Below are positions 53,145 through 61,649 of a DNA stretch of 64,000 nucleotides, in pieces. The notes beneath the pieces were generated by a model. It saw nothing but the letters and a program-made list of their open reading frames with translations. It was not told the DNA's origin and made no database searches. Made by a program: the position numbers and the translations under genes. This stretch comes from Curtobacterium citreum (lineage in GTDB: Bacteria > Actinomycetota > Actinomycetes > Actinomycetales > Microbacteriaceae): positions 310,001 to 374,000 of the forward strand of contig NZ_VFMQ01000001.1 of NCBI RefSeq assembly GCF_006715175.1, read 5' to 3'. The first letter of the stretch is position 1, and each line of letters opens with the position of its first letter.

Positions 53145-54894
53145 CACGGCCCCCGCCCCGGTCGCCACCCCGTCGGCACCGGCGACCCGGGGCTCGCGGC
53201 GGGCCGCGAGTGCCTGGCTGCTCCTCGTCTGGCGGTGGATCGCCCCGGGTGGGCCGGCCGAGGACCCGCGGGGCCGATGGGCCACGGCCGTCGTCGCGGG
53301 GTGCCTCGCCGTCGCGGTGCTGCTCCTGCACCTGTTCGTCCCGACCGTCGTCGGGATGGGGGACCAGGGGGACGGCCAGCGGCTGATGTGCGCGTTCGGG
53401 GTCGCGAACACCGCCCCGTACGACTACGCCGCGAGCACGCAGTACGTCTTCACGCAGTGGGTACCGCACCGCTGGGCGGGCGAGGCGTGCGGTGCAGGCG
53501 GGTCCGGCGAACCCTACGTGTCGTCCCAGATGCTGCTCGTGTGGCCGGCCGTCGTGCTGACGCCGCTGTTCGGCTGGGGCGCCGGCATCGACACCCGCGC
53601 CGTCGGCATCGTCTGCGTGCTCGTGTTCGGGGTGCTCGTCGCGCTCTTCGTGGCGTTCCTGCCCGGACGTGCGCTCTTCCGGCTGATCGCCGCGGCCCTC
53701 GTCGTCGCGGTCGTCGGCGACGGCGTCTTCGCGCGGTTCTTCGTGTCCCCGTACTCCGAGGCAGCCTGCTTCCTCGGGGTCCTGGCCATGGTCGTCTGCC
53801 TGCTGGCGATGTGGCGGCGGGGCGACCCGACGTGGCTGGGGATGCTGCTCTTCTCGCTCGCGACGGTGTTCACGATCACCGCGAAGACCCAGATGGTCGC
53901 CCTCCTGCCCGCCGCGGCACTCGCGCTGCTCTGGCGTCCGCTGCCGGCGCGCCGGGGACGGGGCAACCCGGTCGCGCAGGCGCGCCGCCGGCGGGGCGAC
54001 CCGGACCCGCGCGCCGGGCGCCCGCGTCCCCGCGGCCGCGTCGTCCCCCGTCTCCTCGGGGCCTCGCTCGTGGTCGCCCTCGCCGGGGTCGCCGTCGGGT
54101 ACGCGGCGATCCAGCCGCGGCACTTCACGCTGCTCAACACCTACAACGCGGTCTTCGTCGAGATGCTCCCGCACAGCCCGGACCCCGAGGGCGACCTCCG
54201 CTGGTTCGGCCTGCCCGCCGACTGGGCGTCGAGCAGCGGCACGACGGTGGCGTCGGAGAACGCGGCCGTCCACCGGCCGGACTTCCCGCGGTTCACCGAG
54301 GAGGTCTCCCAGGGCCGGATCGCCCTGTTCTACGTGACGCACCCGGCCCGACTGGTCGGGATGGCCGACCGCGGGCTCGAGGCGATGACGCAGCCGGTGC
54401 TCGGCTACGTCGGTGCGTACCCGCCGGACGTCGGTGCCGAGCCGTGGCAACAGGAGCACCGGTTCCCCGTCGTCGTGGTCGTGTCGGCGCTCCTCGGGAC
54501 CGTGCCGTCCGCGATCGTCCTGCTGCAGATCGTCGCCCTCGCGCTCGGCCTCGGCCTCGCGTTCCGGCGGCGGCAGCTCGGCGACCGTGCCGCGGCCTTC
54601 GGGGCGACGGTCGTCGTGACCGCGGTCGCGACCTGGGCGCAGTTCTGGGCCGTGATGCTCTCCGAGGGGGCGTCGGAGATCTACAAGCACCTGCTGGTCA
54701 CCGACCTGCTGAACATGCTCCTGCTCGTCAGCATCCCGCTGTCCGCCGCGCTCCTCGCCCGGCGGATCGCCACCCCGCGCAGTGGGTCAGCCCGCGGCGC
54801 ACGGCGTCGGACCGGCCCGGTCCGGCGCACCACCCACCAGGAGCCCCGGCACGTCTCGTCGCTCCGACCGACCGGACCGGGAGGTCACCGGTGA
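53098..54894 (+). CDS. Polytopic membrane protein, GT-C glycosyltransferase-like
   Basis: 598 residues, about ten membrane helices. First external loop GMGDQGDGQRLMCAFG holds acidic residues at the place where GT-C enzymes have their catalytic acid. A long cytoplasmic Arg-rich loop (PARRGRGNPVAQARRRRGD) lies mid-way. A large external loop PRHFTLLNTYNAVFVEMLPH follows. Looks like the WsfD-type glycan hexose transferases, but this is a weak match from memory. Lies between the lipoprotein and the epimerase with overlaps on both sides. Confidence 0.7.
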   Translation: MPDSPRERSSRPAVVDTAPAPVATPSAPATRGSRRAASAWLLLVWRWIAPGGPAEDPRGRWATAVVAGCLAVAVLLLHLFVPTVVGMGDQGDGQRLMCAFGVANTAPYDYAASTQYVFTQWVPHRWAGEACGAGGSGEPYVSSQMLLVWPAVVLTPLFGWGAGIDTRAVGIVCVLVFGVLVALFVAFLPGRALFRLIAAALVVAVVGDGVFARFFVSPYSEAACFLGVLAMVVCLLAMWRRGDPTWLGMLLFSLATVFTITAKTQMVALLPAAALALLWRPLPARRGRGNPVAQARRRRGDPDPRAGRPRPRGRVVPRLLGASLVVALAGVAVGYAAIQPRHFTLLNTYNAVFVEMLPHSPDPEGDLRWFGLPADWASSSGTTVASENAAVHRPDFPRFTEEVSQGRIALFYVTHPARLVGMADRGLEAMTQPVLGYVGAYPPDVGAEPWQQEHRFPVVVVVSALLGTVPSAIVLLQIVALALGLGLAFRRRQLGDRAAAFGATVVVTAVATWAQFWAVMLSEGASEIYKHLLVTDLLNMLLLVSIPLSAALLARRIATPRSGSARGARRRTGPVRRTTHQEPRHVSSLRPTGPGGHR

Positions 54895-56018
54895 ACCCGC
54901 ACGTCATGGTCGTCTTCGGGACGCGTCCGGAGGCCATCAAGGTCGCCCCCGTCGTGCGACGACTTCGCGCCGACCGCTCGATCGACACGACGGTCGTCGA
55001 CACCGGCCAGCACGCCGGACTCCTCGAGCCCGTGTACGCGACCTTCGGCTTCGACCCGGACGAGCGGCTCGACGTCGCGGTGCTCGGGCAGGACCTCACC
55101 GCCCTCGCCACCCGGACGATGACGGCGGTCGGCGCGGTCATCGCCCGACGTCGCCCGGACCTGGTGCTCGTGCACGGGGACACCTCGGCCGCCGCGGTGA
55201 CGGCGCTCGCCGCCCACTACGCGCACGTCGAGGTCGCACACCTCGAGGCCGGGCTGCGGTCGGCGGACCTGTGGTCGCCCTGGCCGGAGGAGGCGAACCG
55301 CCGGGTCATCGGGCAACTCGCCTCGGTCCACTTCGCCCCGACGCAGCGTGCCGCCGATCGCCTGCTCGCCGAGGGCGCCGACGCCGCGGCCGTGCACGTG
55401 ACGGGCAACACCGTGATCGACGCGCTCCTGCACACCCTCGACGCGACGCCTCCGGCGCTCCCGGCGCCCGTGCAGGCCGCGCTCGACGCCGGACGCCGTC
55501 TGGTGCTCGTCACGGGTCACCGCCGCGAGTCGTGGGAGAGCGGACTCACCGACACGGCCGCGGGCATCGCCGACACCGTCCGCGACCGCGACGACGTGTT
55601 CGTCTGGGCGCCGCTGCACCCGAACCCGATCGTCCGCGCGGCGATCGAGCCCGCGTTCGCCGGTCTCGACCACGTCCTCGTCGACGCGCCCCTCGACTAC
55701 CCGACGTTCTGCCGGGCGATGCAGGTCGCGCACTGCATCGTGACCGACTCCGGCGGCGTGCAGGAAGAGGCACCCACGCTCGGCACCCCCGTCCTCGTGA
55801 CGCGGGACACCACCGAGCGCCCCGAGGCGCTGGAGGCCGGCGCCTCGCGGCTGATCGGCACCGACCGCGCGGTCGTCCGGGCCGAACTGGCCGCGCTCCT
55901 CGACGACGACGACCGGTACCGAGCGATGGGCCGCGCGGTGAACCCCTACGGCGACGGACGCGCCGCGGAACGGGTGCACGAGGTGGTGCGCGCCGTGCTC
56001 GGGGACCGCGCCGCATGA
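54891..56018 (+). CDS. wecB: UDP-N-acetylglucosamine 2-epimerase (non-hydrolysing)
   Basis: 375 residues. VVFGTRPEAIKVAPVVRRL, VDTGQHAGLLEPV, LVLVHGDTSAAAVTALAAH, HLEAGLRSADLWSPWPEEAN, VTGHRRESW and TDSGGVQEEAPTLGTPVLV cover all signature regions. Interconverts UDP-GlcNAc and UDP-ManNAc for surface glycan. GTG overlaps the preceding stop with GGGAGG upstream; its stop overlaps the sortase ATG, so glycan and sortase genes are coupled. Confidence 0.94.
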   Translation: MNPHVMVVFGTRPEAIKVAPVVRRLRADRSIDTTVVDTGQHAGLLEPVYATFGFDPDERLDVAVLGQDLTALATRTMTAVGAVIARRRPDLVLVHGDTSAAAVTALAAHYAHVEVAHLEAGLRSADLWSPWPEEANRRVIGQLASVHFAPTQRAADRLLAEGADAAAVHVTGNTVIDALLHTLDATPPALPAPVQAALDAGRRLVLVTGHRRESWESGLTDTAAGIADTVRDRDDVFVWAPLHPNPIVRAAIEPAFAGLDHVLVDAPLDYPTFCRAMQVAHCIVTDSGGVQEEAPTLGTPVLVTRDTTERPEALEAGASRLIGTDRAVVRAELAALLDDDDRYRAMGRAVNPYGDGRAAERVHEVVRAVLGDRAA

Positions 56019-56689
56019 CCCGCCCCGGCGGCCCGGGCGGACCGGGACGTGGTCGGCGGCTCGCGACGACGGCTGCACTCCTGGTCGCCGGCGTGCTCGT
56101 CGTGGTCGGCGTCGTCGGGATCGTCCAGCAGGGGGAGCGTCCGCCGGCGACCCCGTCGCTCCCCGACCTCCGGGGCAACCGCGTCGACGCCGCCCCCGGA
56201 CTCGCACCGTCCCCGGCCGCCGTGCGCCGGATGGCCGTCCGGGCCGCGGACGGCGACGCGTTCCGGGTGCCGGCCGTGGGGCTCGACGTCCCGCTGCGGT
56301 CACTCGTCACGGTCGACCACGAGGTCCAGCCGCCGACCTTCACGGACGCGTTCTGGATCCGGGACCTCGGCACCGGCGTCCGGACACCGGAGCGCGGCAC
56401 GGTCTTCGTCGCGATGCACTCCCTGCGCGGCGGCGGGGTCGGTCCGGGCAACGCGCTGTACGACACGGCGTCGGGCACGTCCCGGGTGGGGGTCGGCGAC
56501 GCCGTCGAGGTCGCGGGGGCACGGTACGTCGTGACCGGGACCAGGACGGTGCCGAAGCCGTCGATCAGCGGCGACGCCACGGTGTGGGCGGACGTCCCGG
56601 GGCGGCTCGTGGTCATCACCTGCCTGGAACGACCGGACGGCGGCCCGTCCCGCGACAACTTCGTGGTCGAGGCGCGCCTGGCCCCCTGA
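56015..56689 (+). CDS. Sortase (class E/F-like)
   Basis: 224 residues. Cytoplasmic Arg-rich start, one membrane helix (16-37), proline-rich linker, then the sortase barrel with triad His135 (FVAMHSLRG), Cys203 (VVITCLE) and Arg213 (SRDNFVV). The TC motif reads VITC. Covalently anchors proteins with a sorting signal. I see no LPxTG-type substrate in the window, so its target is either the anchor-G protein or a gene elsewhere. Last gene of the surface operon. Confidence 0.85.
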   Translation: MTRPGGPGGPGRGRRLATTAALLVAGVLVVVGVVGIVQQGERPPATPSLPDLRGNRVDAAPGLAPSPAAVRRMAVRAADGDAFRVPAVGLDVPLRSLVTVDHEVQPPTFTDAFWIRDLGTGVRTPERGTVFVAMHSLRGGGVGPGNALYDTASGTSRVGVGDAVEVAGARYVVTGTRTVPKPSISGDATVWADVPGRLVVITCLERPDGGPSRDNFVVEARLAP

Positions 56690-56707
56690 CGAGGGCGAGC
56701 GCCCGCG

Positions 56708-56747
56708 CCCCGCCGTGCGGCCGCCCGCCCCGCCGTGCGGCCGCCCG
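56708..56747. repeat. Two tandem identical 20-bp units
   Basis: The 20-bp unit CCCCGCCGTGCGGCCGCCCG occurs twice head to tail (56708-56727, 56728-56747) in the gap between the sortase and lysS. Contains GCGGCCGC. No role assigned; a trace of slippage or of the right border of the island. Confidence 0.75.
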
Positions 56748-56828
56748 CGCCGACGGGCGCCCGTCCGAGCGCGAAGCGCCGGGTACCATCGGAGCGTCCC
56801 CCACGACCCCATCGGAGCCGCACCAGCA

Positions 56829-58331
56829 ATGAGCGAAGAGACCGCCGCAGAAGCCCTGTCCGCCGAGGAGACCAGCGAGCAGCGACAGGTCCGGCTCGAC
56901 AAGCGGACGAAGCTCCTCGACGCCGGGATCGACGCCTACCCCGCCGAGCTCCCGATCACGACGACGATCCCCGCGGTCCGTGAGCAGTACGCCCACCTGG
57001 AGACCGGCGAGGAGACCCAGGACGTCGTCGGCATCGCCGGCCGCATCGTGTTCTCCCGCAACACCGGCAAGCTCTGCTTCGCGTCCCTGCAGTCCGGCGA
57101 CGGCTCCCGCATCCAGGCCATGGTCTCGCTGGCCGAGGTCGGCGACGAGTCCCTGGCCCGCTGGAAGGAGTTCGTCGACCTCGGCGACCACGTCTTCGTG
57201 CACGGCCGCGTGATCTCCTCGCGCCGCGGCGAGCTGTCGATCATGGTCGACGACTGGGCGATGGCGGCCAAGGCGATCTTGCCCCTGCCGAACCTGCACA
57301 ACGAGCTCAACGAGGAGACCCGGGTCCGTCAGCGGTACCTCGACCTCATCGTCCGCGACCAGGCCCGCGCGACCGTCCGTGCCCGTGCCGCGGTGATGGC
57401 GTCCCTGCGCAGCACCTTCACCGGCCACGAGTACCTCGAGGTCGAGACCCCGATGCTCCAGACGCAGCACGGTGGCGCCTCCGCACGCCCGTTCGTCACG
57501 CACTCGAACGCGTTCGACACCGAGCTGTACCTGCGCATCGCGCCCGAGCTGTTCCTCAAGCGGGCGGTCGTCGGCGGCATCGACCGCGTCTTCGAGATCA
57601 ACCGCAACTTCCGGAACGAGGGCGCCGACTCGTCGCACTCGCCCGAGTTCGCGATGGTCGAGGCCTACCAGGCGTACGGCAACTACGAGCAGATGGCCGA
57701 CCTGACGCAGGAGCTCGTCCAGAACGCCGCGAAGGCCGTCACGGGCGGCTCGCTCGTCGTCACGCTGCCGGACGGTTCCGACTACGACCTCGGTGGCGAC
57801 TGGGCGCGCATGGACATGTACGAGTCCCTGTCCGAGGCGTCGGGTCACGAGATCACTCCGGAGACCCCGCTGTCGGAGCTGCAGGCGCTCGCCGACGCCG
57901 AGGGCGTCGAAGTCGCGCACGCCACGCACGGCAAGTACGTCGAGGAGCTGTGGGAGCACTTCAACGGGGACGAGCTGTACGCCCCGACGTTCGTGATGAA
58001 CTTCCCGGTCGACACCTCGCCCCTCACGCGGCAGCACCGCACCCGTCCCGGCGTGGTCGAGAAGTGGGACCTGTACGTCCGCGGCTTCGAGCTCGCGACG
58101 GCCTACTCGGAGCTCGTCGACCCGGTCGTGCAGCGTGAGCGCTTCGTCGAGCAGGCGAAGCTCGCCGCGGGCGGCGACCCCGAGGCGATGCGCGTCGACG
58201 AGGAGTTCCTCCGTGCCCTCGAGCACGCCATGCCCCCGTCGGGCGGCATGGGTATGGGCATCGACCGCCTCCTGATGGCGATCACCGGGCTCGGCATCCG
58301 CGAGACGATCCTGTTCCCGCTGGTCAAGTAG
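56829..58331 (+). CDS. lysS: Lysyl-tRNA synthetase (class II)
   Basis: 500 residues. OB-fold domain (about 60-150; VVGIAGRIVFSRNTGKLCF), class II motifs 1-3: RARAAVMASLRSTFTGHEYL, FEINRNFRNEG and GMGIDRLLMAITG. QLYLRIAPELFLKRAVVGG-like core present. ATG 56829; TACCAT at 56784-56789 is a probable -10, giving a 33-nt leader. Returns to the conserved chromosomal order after the surface island. Confidence 0.95.
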   Translation: MSEETAAEALSAEETSEQRQVRLDKRTKLLDAGIDAYPAELPITTTIPAVREQYAHLETGEETQDVVGIAGRIVFSRNTGKLCFASLQSGDGSRIQAMVSLAEVGDESLARWKEFVDLGDHVFVHGRVISSRRGELSIMVDDWAMAAKAILPLPNLHNELNEETRVRQRYLDLIVRDQARATVRARAAVMASLRSTFTGHEYLEVETPMLQTQHGGASARPFVTHSNAFDTELYLRIAPELFLKRAVVGGIDRVFEINRNFRNEGADSSHSPEFAMVEAYQAYGNYEQMADLTQELVQNAAKAVTGGSLVVTLPDGSDYDLGGDWARMDMYESLSEASGHEITPETPLSELQALADAEGVEVAHATHGKYVEELWEHFNGDELYAPTFVMNFPVDTSPLTRQHRTRPGVVEKWDLYVRGFELATAYSELVDPVVQRERFVEQAKLAAGGDPEAMRVDEEFLRALEHAMPPSGGMGMGIDRLLMAITGLGIRETILFPLVK

Positions 58332-58358
58332 GCGGACCGGTCACGTCCCACCCGGCCT

Positions 58359-58395
58359 GGAGGCGCGGTGCGGGTCCGCCCCGCACGGCGCCTCC
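58359..58395 (+). terminator. Hairpin after lysS containing a dispersed repeat word
   Basis: Stems GGAGGCGC/GCGCCTCC and GTGCGGG/CCCGCAC separated by a G-G mismatch; loop of five bases. The left arm continues a 15-mer CGGCCTGGAGGCGCG (58353-58367) that is found twice more in the window. Confidence 0.75.
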
Positions 58396-58422
58396 CACGG
58401 TCGGCCGGGTTATGATCGCCGG

Positions 58423-58626
58423 GTGCCGCAGGGAGTCGTGACCGGGATCATCTTCGCCGTGACGCCGACGATCGTCGTCGGCCTCATCTTCTGGTTCGTC
58501 ATGCGCGCGATCATGCGGGCCGACCGGACGGAGCGCGCGGCCTACGCGAAGGTCGAGGCCGAGGAGCGCGCCCGCTTCGAGCGCGAGCACGGCCGTCCCG
58601 CCCCGGCACCGACCTCGGCCGAGTAG
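58423..58626 (+). CDS. Small single-pass membrane protein
   Basis: 67 residues. One membrane helix (VTGIIFAVTPTIVVGLIFWF, 6-26), then a charged helix RADRTERAAYAKVEAEERAR and an AP-rich tail. TATGAT at 58411-58416 is a perfect-looking -10 ending 7 nt before the GTG, so this is a strong case of a leaderless mRNA. No family recognised; common as a conserved small protein after lysS in this family by my recollection. Confidence 0.7.
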   Translation: MPQGVVTGIIFAVTPTIVVGLIFWFVMRAIMRADRTERAAYAKVEAEERARFEREHGRPAPAPTSAE

Positions 58627-58668
58627 CCGCTTCACCCCGCGTTCACCCGTCGGTGGTGCACTGACGCG

Positions 58669-58800
58669 GTGGATCCCGCAGAGCTCGACGCCGAGGACGC
58701 CTTCGGACACTCGGTGCTGCCCGACGCGGTCCGCGACGCGTCCTGGCTGGAGGACGAGGACGACCTCGACGACCTCGACGAGGACGACGTGGACGTCTGA
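58669..58800 (+). CDS. 43-residue acidic microprotein (1)
   Basis: 43 residues ending in an almost pure Asp/Glu/Leu stretch (WLEDEDDLDDLDEDDVDV). GTG start, no clear ribosome site. TTCACC occurs 27 nt upstream, as it does before the second microprotein. Codon positions show strong third-base GC. Could be a spurious frame, but the pair with 58864-58995 makes it worth listing. Confidence 0.4.
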   Translation: MDPAELDAEDAFGHSVLPDAVRDASWLEDEDDLDDLDEDDVDV

Positions 58801-58863
58801 CCGTCCGCTCCCGGCCACCGGCCGTTCACCGCGCCGTCGCCCGGCGGCGTGAGCATCGTCGGC

Positions 58864-58995
58864 ATGTCCACCACGCACGTCTTCACCGGTCGCAGCCTCG
58901 TCGGCGACATCGAGAGCGAGTACGACGAGTTCGACCGCGACGCCGACCTCGAGGTCTCGAAGCGACGGGACGGGTGGCTCGAGCCCTCCTGGTGA
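58864..58995 (+). CDS. 43-residue acidic microprotein (2)
   Basis: 43 residues (MSTTHVFTGRSLVGDIESEY, then DEFDRDADLEVSKRRDGWLE, ending PSW). ATG; an in-frame GTG 5 codons earlier is possible. No membrane segment. The mixed, non-repetitive composition is more gene-like than microprotein 1. Followed 20 nt later by an intrinsic terminator with a T-run, which supports that the preceding DNA is transcribed. Function unknown. Confidence 0.55.
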   Translation: MSTTHVFTGRSLVGDIESEYDEFDRDADLEVSKRRDGWLEPSW

Positions 58996-59014
58996 GCCCC
59001 AGATCGTCCTCCTT

Positions 59015-59065
59015 CGGGGTACGTCACGCCGGATCGAACCGATCCCGGCCGACGTACCCCGTTTT
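59015..59065 (+). terminator. Intrinsic terminator with T-run
   Basis: CGGGGTACGTC (59015-59025) pairs perfectly with GACGTACCCCG (59051-59061), an inner GGATCG/CGATCC stem tops it, and TTTT follows at 59062-59065. It ends the lysS-side small-gene transcript. Confidence 0.88.
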
Positions 59066-59341
59066 CGTGTCCACGGGACGCGGTCGGCCGGGGTACACCC
59101 TCGGCAACGTCGATGAAACACCCCTGCAACAGCGGAAACACGGCGACATCCCCTTGCGCCCGGGCATCGAGGCGGACCATGCTGTCGACCAGGACGTACC
59201 CCGTGGGGGACAGTTCCGGCGGTGAAGCACGAGGTTCCCTGGGAATCGATCCGATCGGTTTGTGGGGTACACCTCGGGACCGCTTTACTCGTCAACACCC
59301 CCCACCGAGGCCATCACCGTCGAACCGCAGGGAGAGTCACC
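59066..59341 (+). promoter_or_regulatory. Upstream region of the sigma gene with repeated GGGGTAC words
   Basis: No gene seen in this stretch. GGGGTAC occurs at 59090-59096 and 59264-59270 (both as GGGGTACACC), inverted at 59196-59202, and in both arms of the terminator just upstream (59016-59022, 59054-59060). A perfect palindrome TTCCCTGGGAA is at 59235-59245. GGGAGAG precedes the sigma start codon. These may be binding sites for a regulator of the sigma gene; no clear -35/-10 pair could be fixed. Confidence 0.5.
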
Positions 59342-60412
59342 ATGACGATCGCGACCGCAACACCGAAGACGACGACCACTGGCACCACCGCGCGCCGCAC
59401 CAAGAAGGCTGCAGCAGCGAAGACCGCGGACGCTGCGGTGGAGACCACCACGCTCGACACCGAGGTCGAAGCCGACGAGCAGCTCGCGGGTGTCCGCGGC
59501 GCCTCGGTCGACCAGGTCGGTGACTACCTGCGCCACATCGGCCGCCTCTCGCTCCTCACCGCCGAGGAAGAGGCGGACATCGCCCGCCGCATCGAGGTCG
59601 GCCTGTTCGCCGAGGAGAAGCTCGCCAAGGAGCCGGGCATCGACAAGTCCCTGCAGCGCGAGCTGCGCTGGCTCGTCCGCGACGGTGAGCGCGCCAAGGA
59701 GCGCATGATCACCTCGAACCTCCGCCTCGTCGTGAGCATCGCGAAGCGGTACTCGCAGCGCGGCCTGCCGTTCATGGACGTCATCCAGGAGGGCAACCTC
59801 GGCCTCGTGCGTGCCGTCGAGAAGTTCGACTTCACGCAGGGCTACAAGTTCTCGACGTACGCCACCTGGTGGATCCGCCAGGCCATCTCGCGTGGTCTCG
59901 CCGACAAGGCCCGGACGATCCGCATCCCGGTGCACACCGTCGAGCTCATCAACAAGATCTCGCGCACCGAGCGCGACCTGACCGTCGACCTCGGCCGTGC
60001 GCCGATGCCCGACGAGGTCGCCGCGGAGCTCAGCATGAGCACCGAGGAGCTCCTCGACCTGAAGGGCCGCTCGCACGAGCCGGTCTCGATCCACACCGTG
60101 GTCGGCGACTCGGACGACAGCGAGCTCGGCGACTTCATCGAGGACGAGGACGCCGCGAGCCCGAACGAGCTCACCGAGACGACGCTCCTGCACCGCGACA
60201 TCCGTTCGATCGTCGCGGAGCTGCCGAGCGACGAGGCGAACGTCATCCGGATGCGCTACGGCCTGGACGACGACAAGCCGATGACGCTCGACGAGATCTC
60301 GAAGATCGTGCACACGACCCGACAGGCGGTCAGCCGCGTCGAGTCCCGTGCGAAGCTGCGCCTGTTCGCGAAGGCCGTGAGCCAGGACATGCAGCTGTAC
60401 CTGACCGACTGA
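59342..60412 (+). CDS. Sigma-70 factor, primary-like (group 1/2)
   Basis: 356 residues. Region 1.2 (VGDYLRHIGRLSLLTAEEEA), region 2 with NLRLVVSIAKRYSQRGLPFM, DVIQEGNLGLVRAVEKFDF, YATWWIRQAISR; region 3 ; region 4 with MRYGLDDDKPMTLDEISKIV and HTTRQAVSRVESRAKLRL. A Thr/Ala/Lys-rich N-terminus of only about 55 residues is shorter than in RpoD proteins of this family, and the C-terminal end lacks the usual RQIEAKALRKLRHP form, so a group 2 (SigB-like) factor is likelier than the principal one. Confidence 0.9.
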   Translation: MTIATATPKTTTTGTTARRTKKAAAAKTADAAVETTTLDTEVEADEQLAGVRGASVDQVGDYLRHIGRLSLLTAEEEADIARRIEVGLFAEEKLAKEPGIDKSLQRELRWLVRDGERAKERMITSNLRLVVSIAKRYSQRGLPFMDVIQEGNLGLVRAVEKFDFTQGYKFSTYATWWIRQAISRGLADKARTIRIPVHTVELINKISRTERDLTVDLGRAPMPDEVAAELSMSTEELLDLKGRSHEPVSIHTVVGDSDDSELGDFIEDEDAASPNELTETTLLHRDIRSIVAELPSDEANVIRMRYGLDDDKPMTLDEISKIVHTTRQAVSRVESRAKLRLFAKAVSQDMQLYLTD

Positions 60413-60498
60413 GGTCAGCAGGCTTCGGCCGGCGCGTCAGTGCCGGCACGGGGAACCGGGCCGTCCTGTGGGAAGGCGGTCCGGTGGGGTGATGGGAC

Positions 60499-60527
60499 GG
60501 CCCGTCCAGGCATTGCCTGGGCGGGCC
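60499..60527 (+). terminator. Hairpin after the sigma gene
   Basis: GGCCCGTCCAGGCA (60499-60512) pairs with TGCCTGGGCGGGCC (60514-60527) with one G-T pair. Lies between the sigma gene and the convergent NAD kinase. Confidence 0.75.
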
Positions 60528-60568
60528 ACTCGTCTGTCTGCCGACGGGTCCTGGCCGCCGTCCGGTCG

Positions 60569-61504
60569 TCAGCCGTCCTCGAGGTCGCGGTTCAGCCGCT
60601 GCCGCAGGTCCTGGGGGATGAGCTCGATGAGCTGGTCCGGGCGGACGGGCAGGTCGAGCAGGCTGAGCTTCACCCGACCGGTGCGTCCGTGCCGCTCGGC
60701 GTCCAGGCGGACCACGCTCGCGGCGTCCTTCCGCAGCCGGACGTCGATCTGCGCCCCGGTCGCGACCTCGCCGACGACGAGTCCGTCGACCTCGAGTGCG
60801 GCGCTCCTCGTGCCCTCGGCGATGTCGAGTCGGTAGCGCTCCCGCGCGGCGAGCACCACGGCGCGGTCGATCCCGGCCATCGGCGCCACCGGGGTCACGA
60901 CGGAGCCGGAGAGCGCGGGGGAGAGCACGGGACCGCCGGCCGCGTAGTTGTACGCGGTGGACCCCGCCGGGGTGGCGGCGACGATGGCGTCCGCGCGGTA
61001 GTAGCCGTAGCCGAGCCCGCCGACGCTCAGGTCGGCGGAGACCTGGCCGGCGCCGGGGCGTCGCACCACGGTGAGGTCGTTGAACGCCAGGTAGTCGGTC
61101 CGTGCACCGCTCCAGGACAGCCGGGCCTCGAGCGCGTGGTGCGGCTCGAGCTGGTACTCGCCGGCGGACAGCCGGTCGAGCGCCGCCTCGAGCTCCGGCG
61201 GCTCGATCTCGACGAGGAACCCGACGTTGCCGTAGTTGACGCCGAGCACCGGCACCGGGCGCTTGGCCACGAGGCGCATCGCCCCGAGCATCGTGCCGTC
61301 CCCGCCGAGCGCCACGACGAGGTCGATCTGCTCGGTGAAGTCGTCCTCGTCGACCACGTCCACCCCGCCGCCCAGGCGCTGCGCGTCCGAGCGGCGTGCG
61401 ACGAGCCGCCCCTGTCCGGAGGCGTTCCACCGCTGCAGGGTCGCGACGGACTCCTGCACGTTCTTGGTGGGGTGGACGACGAGGCCGACGACGGGCTGCT
61501 CCAT
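60569..61504 (-). CDS. nadK: NAD kinase
   Basis: 311 residues. VVALGGDGTMLGAMRLV (GGDGT 67-71), VLGVNYGNVGFLVEIEP, AFNDLTVVRRP (NE/D-type motif), ADAIVAATPAGSTAYNYAAGGP and LSPALSGSVVTPVAP. Phosphorylates NAD to NADP. On the minus strand TACCCT ends 6 nt before the ATG, so transcription is probably leaderless. The recN/tlyA neighbours often seen with nadK are absent, so this may be a second copy. Divergent from clpC. Confidence 0.92.
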   Translation of the reverse strand: MEQPVVGLVVHPTKNVQESVATLQRWNASGQGRLVARRSDAQRLGGGVDVVDEDDFTEQIDLVVALGGDGTMLGAMRLVAKRPVPVLGVNYGNVGFLVEIEPPELEAALDRLSAGEYQLEPHHALEARLSWSGARTDYLAFNDLTVVRRPGAGQVSADLSVGGLGYGYYRADAIVAATPAGSTAYNYAAGGPVLSPALSGSVVTPVAPMAGIDRAVVLAARERYRLDIAEGTRSAALEVDGLVVGEVATGAQIDVRLRKDAASVVRLDAERHGRTGRVKLSLLDLPVRPDQLIELIPQDLRQRLNRDLEDG

Positions 61505-61552
61505 GCCCCGAGGGTACCCACCACACCCCGCCTGCCCACTGGGCGAAGCGAG

Positions 61553-61570
61553 GTCACGCCCACGGCGAAC
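61553..61570 (+). promoter_or_regulatory. Candidate ClgR operator before clpC
   Basis: GTCACGCCCACGGCGAAC matches the actinobacterial ClgR motif as I recall it (WNNWCGCYNANRGCGWWS) at every defined position but the first. Located about 30 bp before a -10-like TAGTCT at 61599-61604 of clpC, a place for an activator. Confidence 0.6.
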
Positions 61571-61649
61571 AGGGGCAGCCCTCCGGGGGTCCGCTGGTTA
61601 GTCTCGATGTACGTCACCGAGCTCCCACGAGCCCGGCAAGGGAGAGCAC

